64,000 nucleotides of DNA from Capsicum annuum. Its lineage: Eukaryota > Streptophyta > Magnoliopsida > Solanales > Solanaceae. The stretch is taken from positions 41,420,301 to 41,484,300 of the forward strand of contig NC_061119.1 in NCBI RefSeq assembly GCF_002878395.1, in the 5' to 3' direction. The translations under genes and the position numbers were made by a program. How positions within the stretch are numbered: position 1 is the first letter of the stretch; each line of letters opens with the position of its first letter. This document shows, piece after piece, positions 45,169-56,675 of this stretch. A model generated the notes under the pieces. The model had not been told where the DNA came from and did not search any database. It was given only the letters and a program-made list of their open reading frames with translations.

Positions 45169-48100
45169 ACTCCTTTGCGTAGAAGTCCTAGAATAATTGA
45201 AAATAGTAGCCCCATTCAACTTTCTAGACCTTCATTTGATTTAGGTAGTTTCACTCCTTCTCCTCTATCTAAGCGTAAAAATAAGTTGTGAAAGTGAGTC
45301 TTACAACAAGAATCAAAATCAGTGTTTACTCGACAAAATTGAAGTTTCCTTTGTTCATGAACTACCGAAGAATCTAAATTTGAATAAAAAGGTTGTTATT
45401 CCTCAAAATAAGAGGAATTATAAGAGAAAGAATTTGGATAGTGAACAAGTGTCGAACTCCGATTTTAAGGATGAGATTTCATTATTCAAACCCAAAAATT
45501 CAAGTGTGGAGAAGAAGCACCTTCTCGAGTAACAAGAGCTAGGTCTAAAGAAAAAATGCAAAGGTGTCCAACAAGAATTCTCGAAAAGTTTGCAAGGCAT
45601 GATTTTTATTTTGTATAAATTTTTTTTAAAAAAAAATTGTATGAAGCGTTTTATTAAAACTATAGTATTTTTGTTCGTATAATCCCGATTGCTGATTTTA
45701 AAAAGGTCATATGATTTTCATGTTATTTTTACAGATTATTTATACAATTTTTATTTCATAATAATAGTTAGTTAATTCTTGTGTGTGTAAAAAATATTTG
45801 ATTGTTGCTTTATTTAGTTCAAAATTTGTATAAATTATTTATACAAATTTTATATTTTTTTATTTGAGTGTGTTTTCAAAAGATTTGAAGATTTCCTTGA
45901 TACATTATGTTGTATTACATTCTTATTTTTGTATTTGTAAATGTATGTCGGAGCAAAAAACATACAGTCATTGGGCATCGTACATCAAGATTGATGTTTT
46001 CGATGATCTTATGTTAAGATGGAAAAAGGATCACTTTGAAAGGTTTGAAAATTCTTCCTTCGAGCACTTTTTGAAGATTCAACAGCATAAAGTCCAGCCC
46101 CAACTACTTCGGAATTTGTTGCAAGTTAAGACGGAGAATAACAGAGATGATTTGTTCATCTTTAGGTTGATGGCAATTTGTTGCATTTTGGTAAGAGGAA
46201 ATTTTGTGTTGTAACTGGTTTAAGATTTGACAAAAAAAGTGATTTTTATTCAGATTTCAAAGCTTCGAACAAGCTTATGTCTAAGTATTATCCTGGTATT
46301 GAAAAGGTGAAGAGAAGAGATTTCTATACTGATTTTGATGTGACTGAGAATTTTTTTAAAGAAGATGATCTGTATGAAATTGGTATGGTTTATTTCATAA
46401 TCAGGTTCTTAGTTCCTGATTTGCCAAGGAATTACATACCAAAATTATATTTTGATCTAGTTGAATTCGGTGAGTACTTGAATTATGATTGGGGCAATGA
46501 GTGCTTTAGAATATTGTATAAATCTACTAATCATGGTTTGAAGACGAATCCCTCATCAGTTACCTTTGGTGGATTTCATTTGGCTCTTCAAATATGATTT
46601 TATGAATATTGTTTGAACATGGACAAAGTTGTTGCTATTCGAAGTGAATCAGTTATGAGTCCTCGAATTCTAAATTGGAGGTCATCGGAGGATCTCATTT
46701 TTAATGAGTATTTGAAGACAACAATGTTTAAGCGTTATAGCAATGAGGTAATCTCAACTGCACTACTATATATTTGCTTTAATTCTAAATCAATATCTAT
46801 TTCATTCTCATTTTATACTTGTTATCTATTTAAACTAACTCATTTTTTATACTAGTATCAATTCAAAGATATTGTCTTTACCGATGAGGAAATGATAAAG
46901 TACAATCTTCTTGCAATACATCAAAATAGTTTCGTTCATCAAGAGCAAGACAACTTTGTTCATCCAAATGTCGATGGTAAAAAAAAATCGTCATCAAATG
47001 TGAAAGATGAACAAATCTTCTATATGAAGAACAAATTGACAAATGTAAAATATAAATATTGTAATTACTTATTCAATTAATATTTTTAAATTTTGATTAT
47101 GAATTTACTAACTGTGTATACTATATATATGTCATGTATGTTCTAGGTTCGAGCTGAAATGTTGAAATTCCAGGAAAAGGTATGTGTCCTTTTGGTATTA
47201 TATTTATATGAGTATGAATGTATAGATCATACGCATGTAGTTATTAAATTTATATGTTTATGTATGTATAGGTTCTTGATGGAATGTCTAATAATAAGAA
47301 AAAGGTCAGTAATAAAGTTCAATTAGTTTAATTGATTTTTACCTTATACAGAATATATTATTTTACATGAAATTATTACGTGCATTATTGTGTTATAAGT
47401 AGGTTGATAAGCAGTTTGCGGAGGTAAAACAATATGTTGTTGAGTTTGTCAAGACTATTTTGAATGAATTAAGGTCTGCAGGAATCAAATCTGATGAATT
47501 CAATGAAGATCGGGTATGCACATGCAAAATTTTTGATAGTTTTATTTGGATTTATTTTCAAAATTAATTTTATTTTTTATGATTATTAGAAGAATGATTC
47601 ACGGTCTGTGGATGATTTATTGCAAACACCACATGAAAGTAAGACATGTGAAGAAATTCCTAATAAACCTATCAACGTGAAGGATGAATTGTCTCGTGAT
47701 ATGACTTTTGAAATGGATGGTAATGTTACATTAACTTGATATGAATTTGTTAATCCTTAATACATAGAGTTCTATTTGATAAATGTGACAAACTGATCTC
47801 TACATGACTTTTTTGAATGTATTTATATGTATAGTTTGTGGTGACATTGGTGGTGTAAAATCAAGCGATAATCTTTCTCCGTTTGAAAAATTATCATTTT
47901 TTACTGAGTCTCAGCTGATCGCACTAGAACCTACATTTAGAAAGCTTGAAACACCGAAATTCGAATTTCCAAATTTTATTATCGATCATCTTTGATAAAT
48001 CTTCAATGATAATGCACCAACATTATGGTTGTACCCATAAAAAATTCATCATTTACTTCAACAAAAAACATCCATTTGAAGACTATGTTGGATTTGAGGT

Positions 48101-50029
48101 TCCAGATATATTAGTTGACCAATTTACATATTGGTGTTATATGAAGAAAGTGCGTGAAAGGTAACAATTTATTGTTTACCTTAATGTATTAATTCATACA
48201 TTCAAGAGTTTAGTATATAATATCATATATAAATATTATGTTTTATTAAATAATCATAGGGATACAAAAAACAATGCTCAAGATGTCATCATAAATTCTG
48301 AATTTGAGCTCGGTGGATTGAAAATTGATAAGAAGGGTTGGTTTCTTACAATGATTCACACTGATCGTCCATGGAACGATGAGGTATCTTTCAAATCTAA
48401 TTTAATACAAATTCTATATAGTATATATTGTGTATGTGTATGGCTAACATCTGGACCAAAAATTTAGATTTGAAGTTAATTTTTTAAATATCACAAAAAG
48501 GAATTGTATAATTATCTTAATGTTCTGTAAGTGTAATTATAAAAGTGTATGTCTGTTTGTGTATAATATGATATATGGAACAGAAATTAATTTTGAAGCC
48601 ATTTTCTGTCATAATTTGTATATGCAATGAATTGAAATATTACAAAAAGTCAATGATTGCAATAATATTTAATGAATAATAAAAGGAGACTAGCATATTA
48701 TAGTACAAATGAACAACTTTTTATTTAATGAAATAACATGGAAATATTATCATGCAAACAAATCCTAGGCCTAACGATAACAGTAGTTGCTAATTGACAA
48801 ACCAATTTAACAGTCATATACAATGTGTCCGGAATAAACAGAGCACTTGTATTTGGGCTCTATAACATACCTCAACAACACAGTCTTGTTGAACTTTATA
48901 CCTTAACAAGATAGTAAAAAAAGCAAACAATAATTTTTTAAGTTAGAAGTCACCGTCTTCAGATAAAAAATACCAAATTCTGCAAAAAAAATACATTGTT
49001 AGATAGATATATTGTGTCTGTGTGTCTGTTTTTGTTTATGTGTTTTCTGTATGAGTGTGAGTGTAGACCCATAAATATATCCTACGAATGATACCTATAT
49101 TCATTCACAAAACTTTGATTGTATGTGCATGCTCTTTTCAACTGTTGAGTAATTATTTGTAACAAATATGTATTCTTCAAAAAGAATTTCTTCTCATCAC
49201 TATTATATCCCTCTTTAAAACAGCATGTAGATGTTATCATGTACTATTTGAAAAAAAAAAAAAGCAAAGTATAGTACGATGAAACCAATAACATATACCA
49301 CAACTGATGTTTGATTCATTAAGTAGGTTTGTGCAATTGAGCAATAGTGGTTGAGTGCGAAGAAGGATATGAGATACATCTCTCCTGTACACTATGTTGG
49401 TCAGTATATTAGGGAGTTTAAGATGCTTGCGAATGTATCTTAGGATACTGTGGACAACATCATTATTTCAGTTAATGTTAGTGAATCATTTCATTGGATT
49501 ATGATTTTGTTTCGCATTAGATATAGGTGTCTATATGTGTATGATTCATTTATTGGAGGTGCTCTGAACACCAAGAATGTTCATCGACATGTCCAATCAC
49601 TTGCTACCATCATACCATTATTTTTGTTTGCCACTGACTTCTATGGTAAACAAGCTGATATTTGTTGGGATAGAGAGCCTACATACATTGACAAGTCCAT
49701 GCCCGATCCACTTAAGTATGTTATTGTAAGGAACATTCCTCAACAGGCTCCACAGTCCAAGTACGTATATTTATATTATTTGAATTATAATTTTATAATT
49801 GTATATAGTAATTTACTAAACTATTTTTTATTATTGTTTTTACAGTGATTGTGGTATGTATGCGTGTGCATTTGCAAAGGTTCTCAGTCATGGATTGTTT
49901 GATATTTCAACCAACATGTTTAATGCTACCAACCATCGTATGAGATATGGTGCGATACTTTGAAATTATGCTAGGAAAAAGAAAAATGATGATGCTATAA
50001 GCGAAAGTGAGGTGACAGGCCATTTATAA
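45169..50029 (+). pseudogene. Ulp1-type (C48) SUMO-protease-like gene of KI-MULE
   Basis: A multi-exon gene is readable in pieces. The N-terminus reads TPLRRSPRIIENSS (45169 on). A DUF1985-like domain follows at 45944-46748: SHWASYIKIDVF, then after a one-base loss near 46170 FGKRKFCVVTGLRF and DLVEFGEYL. Small exons lie at about 46855-47800. A region with KFIIYFNKKHPFEDYVGFEV lies at 47998-48162, and GGLKIDKKGWFLTMIH at 48260-48382. The catalytic domain is at 49330-50029, with His in SESFHWIM (49492), Asp in YVYDS (49543) and Cys in DCGMYACAF (49860, after an intron). Ulp1 enzymes cut SUMO from proteins. Stops interrupt it at about 46594, 49347, 49441 and 49962, so it is dead as a gene although the triad residues remain. 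Confidence 0.85.
48383..49328. other. Long intron-like gap within the Ulp1 gene
   Basis: After exon end WNDE|GTATCT the next Ulp1 coding resumes near 49329, so an exon between them may be lost. On the minus strand 48770-48905 gives an exon-like FNKTVLLRYVIEPKYKCSVY, with SGHIVYDC after it, which I cannot place in a family. Otherwise AT-rich. Confidence 0.4.
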
Positions 50030-50177
50030 GTAGACTAGGTGGTCCGAAGATATTGAGAGATATTGTTGGTCAGTTGTCACTACAAAAATCAGAAATAGAT
50101 AGGCATTTGATATTTAATGTTTCTTGGAGATTTTTAGTGTCGTCTGTTCTAACTTGTTGGTATGAACAAAGTTTAGT

Positions 50178-50389
50178 TTTGATTTTTATGTGTGATGTTT
50201 TGGTACTTTTAACAGTTATTTCATATTTGAACTCATTGAATGAAATCGATATCATTTTGTTTTATTTCATCATACATTGATATCATTTTGTTTTGATTTT
50301 TATGTATGATGTTTTGATACTTTTAACAGTTATTTCGTATTTGAACTCGCTCAATGAAATCGATATCATTTTTTTAAATTTCATCATAT
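50178..50389. repeat. 115-bp tandem duplication
   Basis: 50178-50274 and 50293-50389 share TTTGATTTTTATGTGTGATG or TTTGATTTTTATGTATGATG through TTTAACAGTTATTTC to AATGAAATCGATATCATTTT, with few changes. It lies between the two convergent genes, in the 3' flank of the Ulp1 gene. Confidence 0.85.
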
Positions 50390-50843
50390 AGGATTTCTGC
50401 TAATACACATATACATAAATTTTTTAGTTCTTAACTATTTTTTATGATCATTACTGTTATCTGAATTACCATTGTTGGTATTCAACTTTTTGTTTTTGTT
50501 TTTAAGCACTTCATTTATACAATTATATAATGTTACTATATCTTTACACTGATTTAAATTTTTTATGCTAGTTACTGTTGTATTATTATAATAGTTGGCA
50601 TAAAAAAATCTTCTCATTTTTAATCAATATACACTTATATAATGTTAACACTTCTTTTGTATTTCACCTCGTTCAACATATTTGATATTAACTCATTTCA
50701 TTTTTTTTTATTCACAACATATATATGTTTATAAAACACCAATATAAAGTTGAAAATGAGCACCAAAATATTATACGTAAAAATAAGTTGCATTGTTTAT
50801 TAAAAATATCAAAAAGACATAACAAAATCATACTTGAAAAATA

Positions 50844-53421
50844 CTCTAAAAAAAAAATTCTTTAACGGGAGGATCATATTTATGGCATGTTTTCCTGTTG
50901 TGTCCTTCTCTATGGCAGTCACTACATGTAACCTTGGCTCTTTTGCACTTATCTTTATTTGGTGCTTTTCACCTCTCATAAAATGGACGTCCGGGTGATC
51001 TTTTAGAATCAGGCGGTAATACAATTTCATCCAAGATTTCTTGAGGTATATTCCATGTACTCTCACAAGGAAAAGGCTCAACTGGTATAACATAAGCATC
51101 CTTAAAGTTTTTATTACTGTAGTATGCAGAGCAATAGTCTTCTCCATATTGGTTACGATATGTAATAACCGCCATTGCATGTGAGCAAGGTATCTCATCT
51201 AATTGAAATTGACCACAACTACATTTTTTACTTCGCAGGCATATAACAAACCTTTTAACTTCAGTGGTAACGATATGCAAAAATTCATTTGAAGATCTTA
51301 CCTATAATGAATATTATTGGTTAGAACATGTTTGCAATTCAAAACATTATCAGTAAAATAAAATAAACAAATCAAAGAACAATAAAGTCTTTTAAGAAAT
51401 TTATTCAAGATTGTACTATAATTTAAATATGAACATACCACCATATTATGCGATTCTTGCTAGTTATCATTGAGAATATCATTATATCTTTTTGTTAGCA
51501 TTGTCAATGTATTTTTTCCTTCCTCGTTATTTTTTGCATTCCACGATTCAACAGTTAACCTCATGAAATCCAACACAGAAACAACAGGTAACCTTCTGGA
51601 TTTTCTGTTTATATTGTTTATGGATTCAGCAATATTTGATGTTAGAGTCCAAGTACGCTTTAATGTAGAATGAACCCTTGCCCATTTATGATAGTCAATT
51701 TCGTACAAATATACCCTCACTCTTCTATTAATTTGGTCGACTCTCCCCATTAACTCTTTAAATTTTTAAAGTGTATATGCCTTTGCCATTGCAAAAAATA
51801 ACTTATGTAGTTCATCAACTTTCTTATGAAAATTAGTCTTAATATTCCCCCATAGATGCCAAATACAAGCATGGTGCAACAGATTAGGATAAACTATTGA
51901 TGTTGCTTTCTAGATGCTATCATTTCTGTCTGACACGATACACATGCCATTTCTTTCTCCAAAAGCTTCTCTAAATTTCTCAAAAAACCATGTCCAAGGT
52001 GCTATATTTTCAGAATCAACCAATGCATAAGCAAGGGGTAATATATGACTTGCATACACAATCATTAGCAACATCTGTGTTAATTGAATTTATTTCATAT
52101 TGTAAAACCATTCATGATATTATTAAAATACCGATTTCATATTATAAAAAAAAAAAAATAACCCCCCAATTTTTAAAATTATGCTTGAAAATTAATAAGT
52201 AAAATAGTACTTTGTTACCTCCTGGATCTAACTTGCCTGCAATTAGAATTGTCCCATCATAAAGCAATTTTAGCCCAGCACCATCAACAACAACTATAGG
52301 TCTGCAATACTTCTATCCACGTATTGAAGCATCCAATGCAACAAAAGCATTCAAGAAACGATTTTCTTCTATTTTTTTCCAACTAATAACTGATTCAAGA
52401 TACTATTTACCCCAAATGTACAAATAACCTGGAAGTTTTTGATATGATTCGATTGGATCACCACGCAATATCTGAACTGCTAGTTCCTTTGCACGCCATG
52501 CTTAAGTTTAGTTTAAGGACACACCATATTGTCTTAACATATCAGCGGCAACATCATTTGGTGTGTATATTCTATTAGTGTTTATCAAATTAGGCAACTC
52601 CAAACTAGCAATAACCTTTTTCATTCCTTGTCGTCTTGCATAAATTTGATCTCGTGCCGAACATGTATGTATTTCACAGTATTTTCTTATTTTGAAAACC
52701 TTTGTATTATTTGTACTTGAAGCTCTTAGAAATCATATACATTCTTCCACATGACAAACTAGGTAGTAGCTGATTAAGATGTTTAGAATCAAATAAAGAA
52801 ATATAGATAATACAAACAACATACCACAGAAATATACTCTTTTAAAAATTTAATATACTCTTTTAAAAATTTAAGTTGTAAGCTGGAATAGTTCGTACCT
52901 CTTTGCATTGGACCTCTTAGTTCTAAATGTAAACTGATGCAGGAAAGCGTGCAAATTCATAACTTGTGAAAGCGTTTCTTTATCGATGTAACTCTGGTTT
53001 ACTTCAATTACTGGATTGGTAACTTCTTCGATTATTTCAACTCTATCTTCATCCATGATTTCATCATCTGGAGTTAATCCAATCAACCGAACTGAATTTC
53101 TAGAGTATAAATTTTGCCGATCTAGATTTGATTCGGTATTCATGTTGTTACCAACACAAATATCAAACTGTTCAGAATTTTCGTTAACAATCATTGACAT
53201 ATCAGTTGTTGTCACATACAATGGATAACAAGCAAAAAAATCCGCATTACTTCTTTTTGATCTAGATACACTATTACTCCAGTGTCATTATGCATGAGCA
53301 TCGGTGGACATCTATCATTTATTAAAAATTTAATCTCAATTTTTGTAGAATTAATATCAATCTTCAATTATTTTGTTATTGCAGCAACCAATCCTTTATA
53401 CTTTGTATCTGCGGCATACAT
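50844..53421 (-). pseudogene. mudrA-type MULE transposase, broken by stops
   Basis: Minus strand from ATG 53421. The N-terminal part has LKIDINSTKIEIKFLI and PMLMHNDTGVIVYLD. After a shift near 53230 come YIDKETLSQVMNLHAFLHQF and KVFKIRKYCEIHTC (the MuDR DNA-binding region). The catalytic core follows: PIVVVDGAGLK (first Asp), ILPLAYALVDSENIAPWTWF, CIVSDRNDSI (second Asp), HHACIWHLWGNIK and NIAESINNI (Glu). Next are the SWIM zinc finger CSCGQFQLDEIPCSHAMAV and a CCHC knuckle CSDCHREGHNRKTC near the end. Introns fit 52770-52898, 52075-52218 and 51302-51438. The transposase would cut and paste the element in the nucleus. Stops replace at least four probable Trp codons, plus others. Confidence 0.9.
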
Positions 53422-54417
53422 TATCCCATCTACAGCAAAGTCTCTAGGTCTACCTATAAGCACAATACAAATTTCATTATTAATAATCAATTGACATATT
53501 TTCAACAATACTTTCATAATTTCAACATTTCAAATAAATACACAAACTTCCTTATGTTATTGGATACAATTTCAGTAATTTCTATGTTTCAAAATTCAAT
53601 AATTTACAACAAAATGCTTTTATACATTCAACATATTCAACATAAACACCAAATGCTGCATACGTTATCATAACAATTTTGAAAGCACAATCTTATTTCT
53701 GAAACATGAGCAACATAACAAATCATAACAAAACGATTTTGATAAACTGTAAGAACAACATCATACCATCAATATTTTAAAAAATTTCACAAACCACTAT
53801 CTGTAACCGCCATGAAAGGTTCACAATTACTCTTTTACAAAGTTCATAGATTACAAAAAAATACTATCAAACATTCAACATGTATATACAAAAAAATCAC
53901 CAACCAATTACAACAATTAATCGACGCCAATCAGATTGTTAACATTTCGTGAATGAATAAAAATATCATTCAAAGCATCAACCAAATGCACCATACGACA
54001 TCACAATCAAATTGAAATCATTATCTTATTTCTGCAAAATGAACAACACAACTAATCATAATAAACTACTGAATCAAATAACAATTAACATATCGTTAAC
54101 ATCCCATCTTCCTCCATACATAACAAGAAGCGAATGTATCCTTTCACCTTTCATTAATTTGATCATTTCCAAACATAAAATTGGAATTGTGTAACAAGAT
54201 AAACGAAGGATTAAAAGAAACTGAAATTTTCAGATTTTGAGATGAGAATCCTTTGAATTATACATTTAAGATCTTTATTAATTATATGGAAACTATTTAA
54301 TGAGATATTTAAGGTGATGTAGATATCTGACATTCTTTTTTTAGGGTAGAAGAATTTTTTTTCCATATATATAATTGGTATTTTTTTTATTTATTAAAAG
54401 AGAAAAATTTTTTTAAA
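53422..54417 (-). promoter_or_regulatory. 5' region of the mudrA gene
   Basis: AT-rich DNA upstream of the transposase start. A short reading GRPRDFAVDGI upstream of the ATG suggests the coding part might start a little earlier. The promoter and leader should lie here; no element was identified with confidence. Confidence 0.35.
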
Positions 54418-54520
54418 GTTTTTTTTTATAAGATTTGCTATAACTTGATAAAAAGAAAGTTTTGCTATAAGTTGTGATTTCCTATTTAAGGAATGCTATA
54501 TACGTTTTTTTCCGTTTTTT
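54418..54520 (-). repeat. Right terminal inverted repeat of the MULE (approximate)
   Basis: Reverse complement holds CACAACTTATAGCAAAAC and TATCAAGTTATAGCAAATC, similar to the left end at 44553-44640. Confidence 0.5.
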
Positions 54521-54536
54521 TAAATCTAAAAATAAT

Positions 54537-55210
54537 TGGTCTGAGAGCCCATTTATTGCTGAATAAAAATTAATTCAAACAACAAAAACTCGGACCAAAT
54601 GATTCAAAAATGAAAAGAAAACAAAGGAAAATTAAAAAAAAAAATAGCAAATCTCAAAAAGGAAATTACACAAAGATAAAGAACTTCAATCGCCTCTTCT
54701 CCTTGTTCATCGTAGGACCAGATTGATGATATCAATTCACTGATGAAGAAGCACCTGACCAGTTGAATTATTAAATCAATTCATTCTTCCACCATAAATT
54801 TCTAGCATGAAGAATTTGGGTGGATTGCTCAAAGAGCATTCAAAAACTCTCACAAATGCCAAGTCAATCAATCCTTGAAGACGTCTTCAACTCCTTAGCT
54901 AATGATCCAGAAAAAGAAGAAATCCTCAGCTAAAATAACTCCACAGTCATCTACAACTTGGTATATTGAAGAGAAAACCTTTTCAGTATTCAACGTCAAT
55001 CAATTTCTAATTGAGTATTTACGAATTGTAATCAGGTGTATTACATTGAAGCTCAACTAACCCTATCCATTTTTTCTCAGACTGAGCCATAGACTAATAC
55101 CACTGCCAAAGGATCAAAGGGAAAGGTACACCGAACAACTATAATACTCCCTTACTGCATCATGTTTTAATCACTAATTTGTGTCTCCAAACTTGGTTTA
55201 TGTTGTTATA
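54537..55210. other. Spacer between MULE and LINE
   Basis: On the plus strand a short open stretch near 54856-54930 reads SQSILEDVFNSLANDPEKEE, which I cannot assign. No poly(A) or poly(T) tail that would mark the LINE 3' end was identified with confidence. Confidence 0.4.
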
Positions 55211-55495
55211 TTATGAGGTTGTTGTGATTTTGAGCTCCTTGTTTTGGTATTTCCTGATTCTGAGGTTCGGCATTTGAATGTTATCCATGTGCAGAATTAT
55301 CTTTGCCTCTCTTGGTAAATCCTGAAATGTATTGTATATTAGTTGTTGTGTACCTGCAAAATAGTGAATGTGGTTAGTTAAAAATTCTGCGAGTATGTTG
55401 CCTTCTTTGAATGTGTGTGTCACTTCCACCAATACATTCACCATTAACATCTTCATTTTCTTTATCTCCATTGAAATAGCCAAGGCACCTCCCAC
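55211..55495 (-). pseudogene. LINE RNase H domain, C-terminal part
   Basis: The minus strand reads VNVLVEVTHTFKEGNILAEF and LTNH, the HTFREGN-x-ADFLAN end of plant LINE RNase H domains. The last catalytic Asp position appears as Glu (LAEF against LADF). A broken linker of about 170 bp separates it from the first half at 55669. The domain normally removes RNA from the hybrid during insertion. Confidence 0.75.
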
Positions 55496-55668
55496 ACACC
55501 ATCTAAGACTTTCTTCAAAATCATAAAATCTATTTCAATCACCAACAGGGTGTAGTAATTGTTCAGGTGTTATTCCAATTCTATCTTTAATGCCATGACT
55601 TCAGCTCTAATACTTGGACCATCATTAATCTTTTTTGTTTCTGCATACATCAAGTTACCTTCCCAATT

Positions 55669-56675
55669 TCACACACAAAAGGTACAAGAGCTGCTCCCAA
55701 TCTCCCCTTTCGATGAACCATCTGTATTACACTTGTAGACTGCTTCACCTGGTACTAACCATTTTACTACTTGAACCTCAATCCTAGGTAAGTATTGTTC
55801 AAAAAACTGAATGATTTCAGGCCATGTGGCTAGTAAGTGGGTTAACCAGGGGAATCTAGTTCTGGCAAACATAGAAATATTACTATTAACTTCCATCTTC
55901 ATCCTCCAATAAGAATATTTACCGCCATGTCTGATTGTATTCCTAGCCTTCCAAATCTGCCAAAGAGTGAAGATAAACATAGCTTGATACAAAGGTTTCA
56001 CCTTAGTATTGCAGTCAACATTCCACCATCTGTGTGTTGAGCATTTTAGCTGTACAAAAGGACCTCTTACACCTTCAATACAAGAAAATGATTGCCACAA
56101 CCTAGTAGCTTTATCACAAGTTAGAAATAAATGTTTCCAGATTTCTATAACTTGCTCATTGTAGTAGCAATAGATCATATCATCAGAGATACCCATTCTT
56201 CTATTAATCTCCCCAATAGGAAGTCTCTCCTTGCATAACCTCCAGAAGAAAAAGTTAATTTTAAAGGTCATTTCTTTAATCCATATTAACCTATATACTT
56301 TTTTTTCCTCAGCTCTTTGTCTAATCAACTCCTAGGCACTTCCCACGGTGAATTTACCAGTGCTATTTTTCATCCACCAAGCATAATCCTATTTGCCATC
56401 TTTAATTATCTCTGGTAGTTCTTTGTAAATACGCTGACAAATGTCTTCAGGGAACAGTTGAGCCATCAGCTCCTCATTTCAGCCTTCATCATGCCAAAAT
56501 TGATTTATATCCTCCACCTTATAGTTAAAAAAATGATTGATAGGAAGATAGAAATAAAGTGCACCCAGTTTAGTCCAATTATGAAACCAAATACTAGAGT
56601 GTCCATATTTAGGTTCCCATTAAATTTCTTTATCAATAGAATCTCTAGCTTTCAACATAAATTTCCAGGTTTGGG
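55669..56675 (-). pseudogene. LINE zf-RVT region and start of RNase H
   Basis: A 219-residue open frame on the minus strand contains KINFFFWRLCKERLPIGEI, NRRMGISDDMIYCYY and WKHLFLTCDKATRLW, the zinc-binding zf-RVT motif of plant LINE reverse transcriptases. It continues FTLWQIWKARNTIRHGG and VYKCNTDGSSKGEIGSS, where NTDGS holds the first RNase H Asp. The usual Cys of the zf motif (CxxC) reads CYYNE, so one zinc ligand may be lost. Upstream coding (56330-56675) is fragmented and ends at the solo LTR. Confidence 0.82.

Larger units (their letters stand above)
44547..54536. mobile_element. KI-type Mutator-like element (MULE with Ulp1 gene)
   Basis: A roughly 10-kb unit holds two convergent genes: an Ulp1-like cysteine protease gene on the plus strand (45169-50029) and a mudrA-type transposase on the minus strand (50844-53421). 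Both ends carry related sequence in inverted orientation: left TAGCAAATTACCTACAAG, TTATAGCAACTT; right, reversed, TATCAAGTTATAGCAAATC and ACTTATAGCAAAAC. Convergent transposase plus Ulp1 is the hallmark of Kaonashi (KI) MULEs. The boundaries are approximate and a 9-bp target duplication was not found. Both genes are broken. Confidence 0.8.

Noticed and set aside
45864..46597. Host gene candidate with a conserved domain
   Set aside because: The domain is DUF1985-like and is followed by Ulp1 and a convergent MULE transposase, so it belongs to the transposon.
53016..53228. Plus-strand frame over the mudrA N-terminus
   Set aside because: The minus strand continues into transposase motifs; the plus frame is a shadow.
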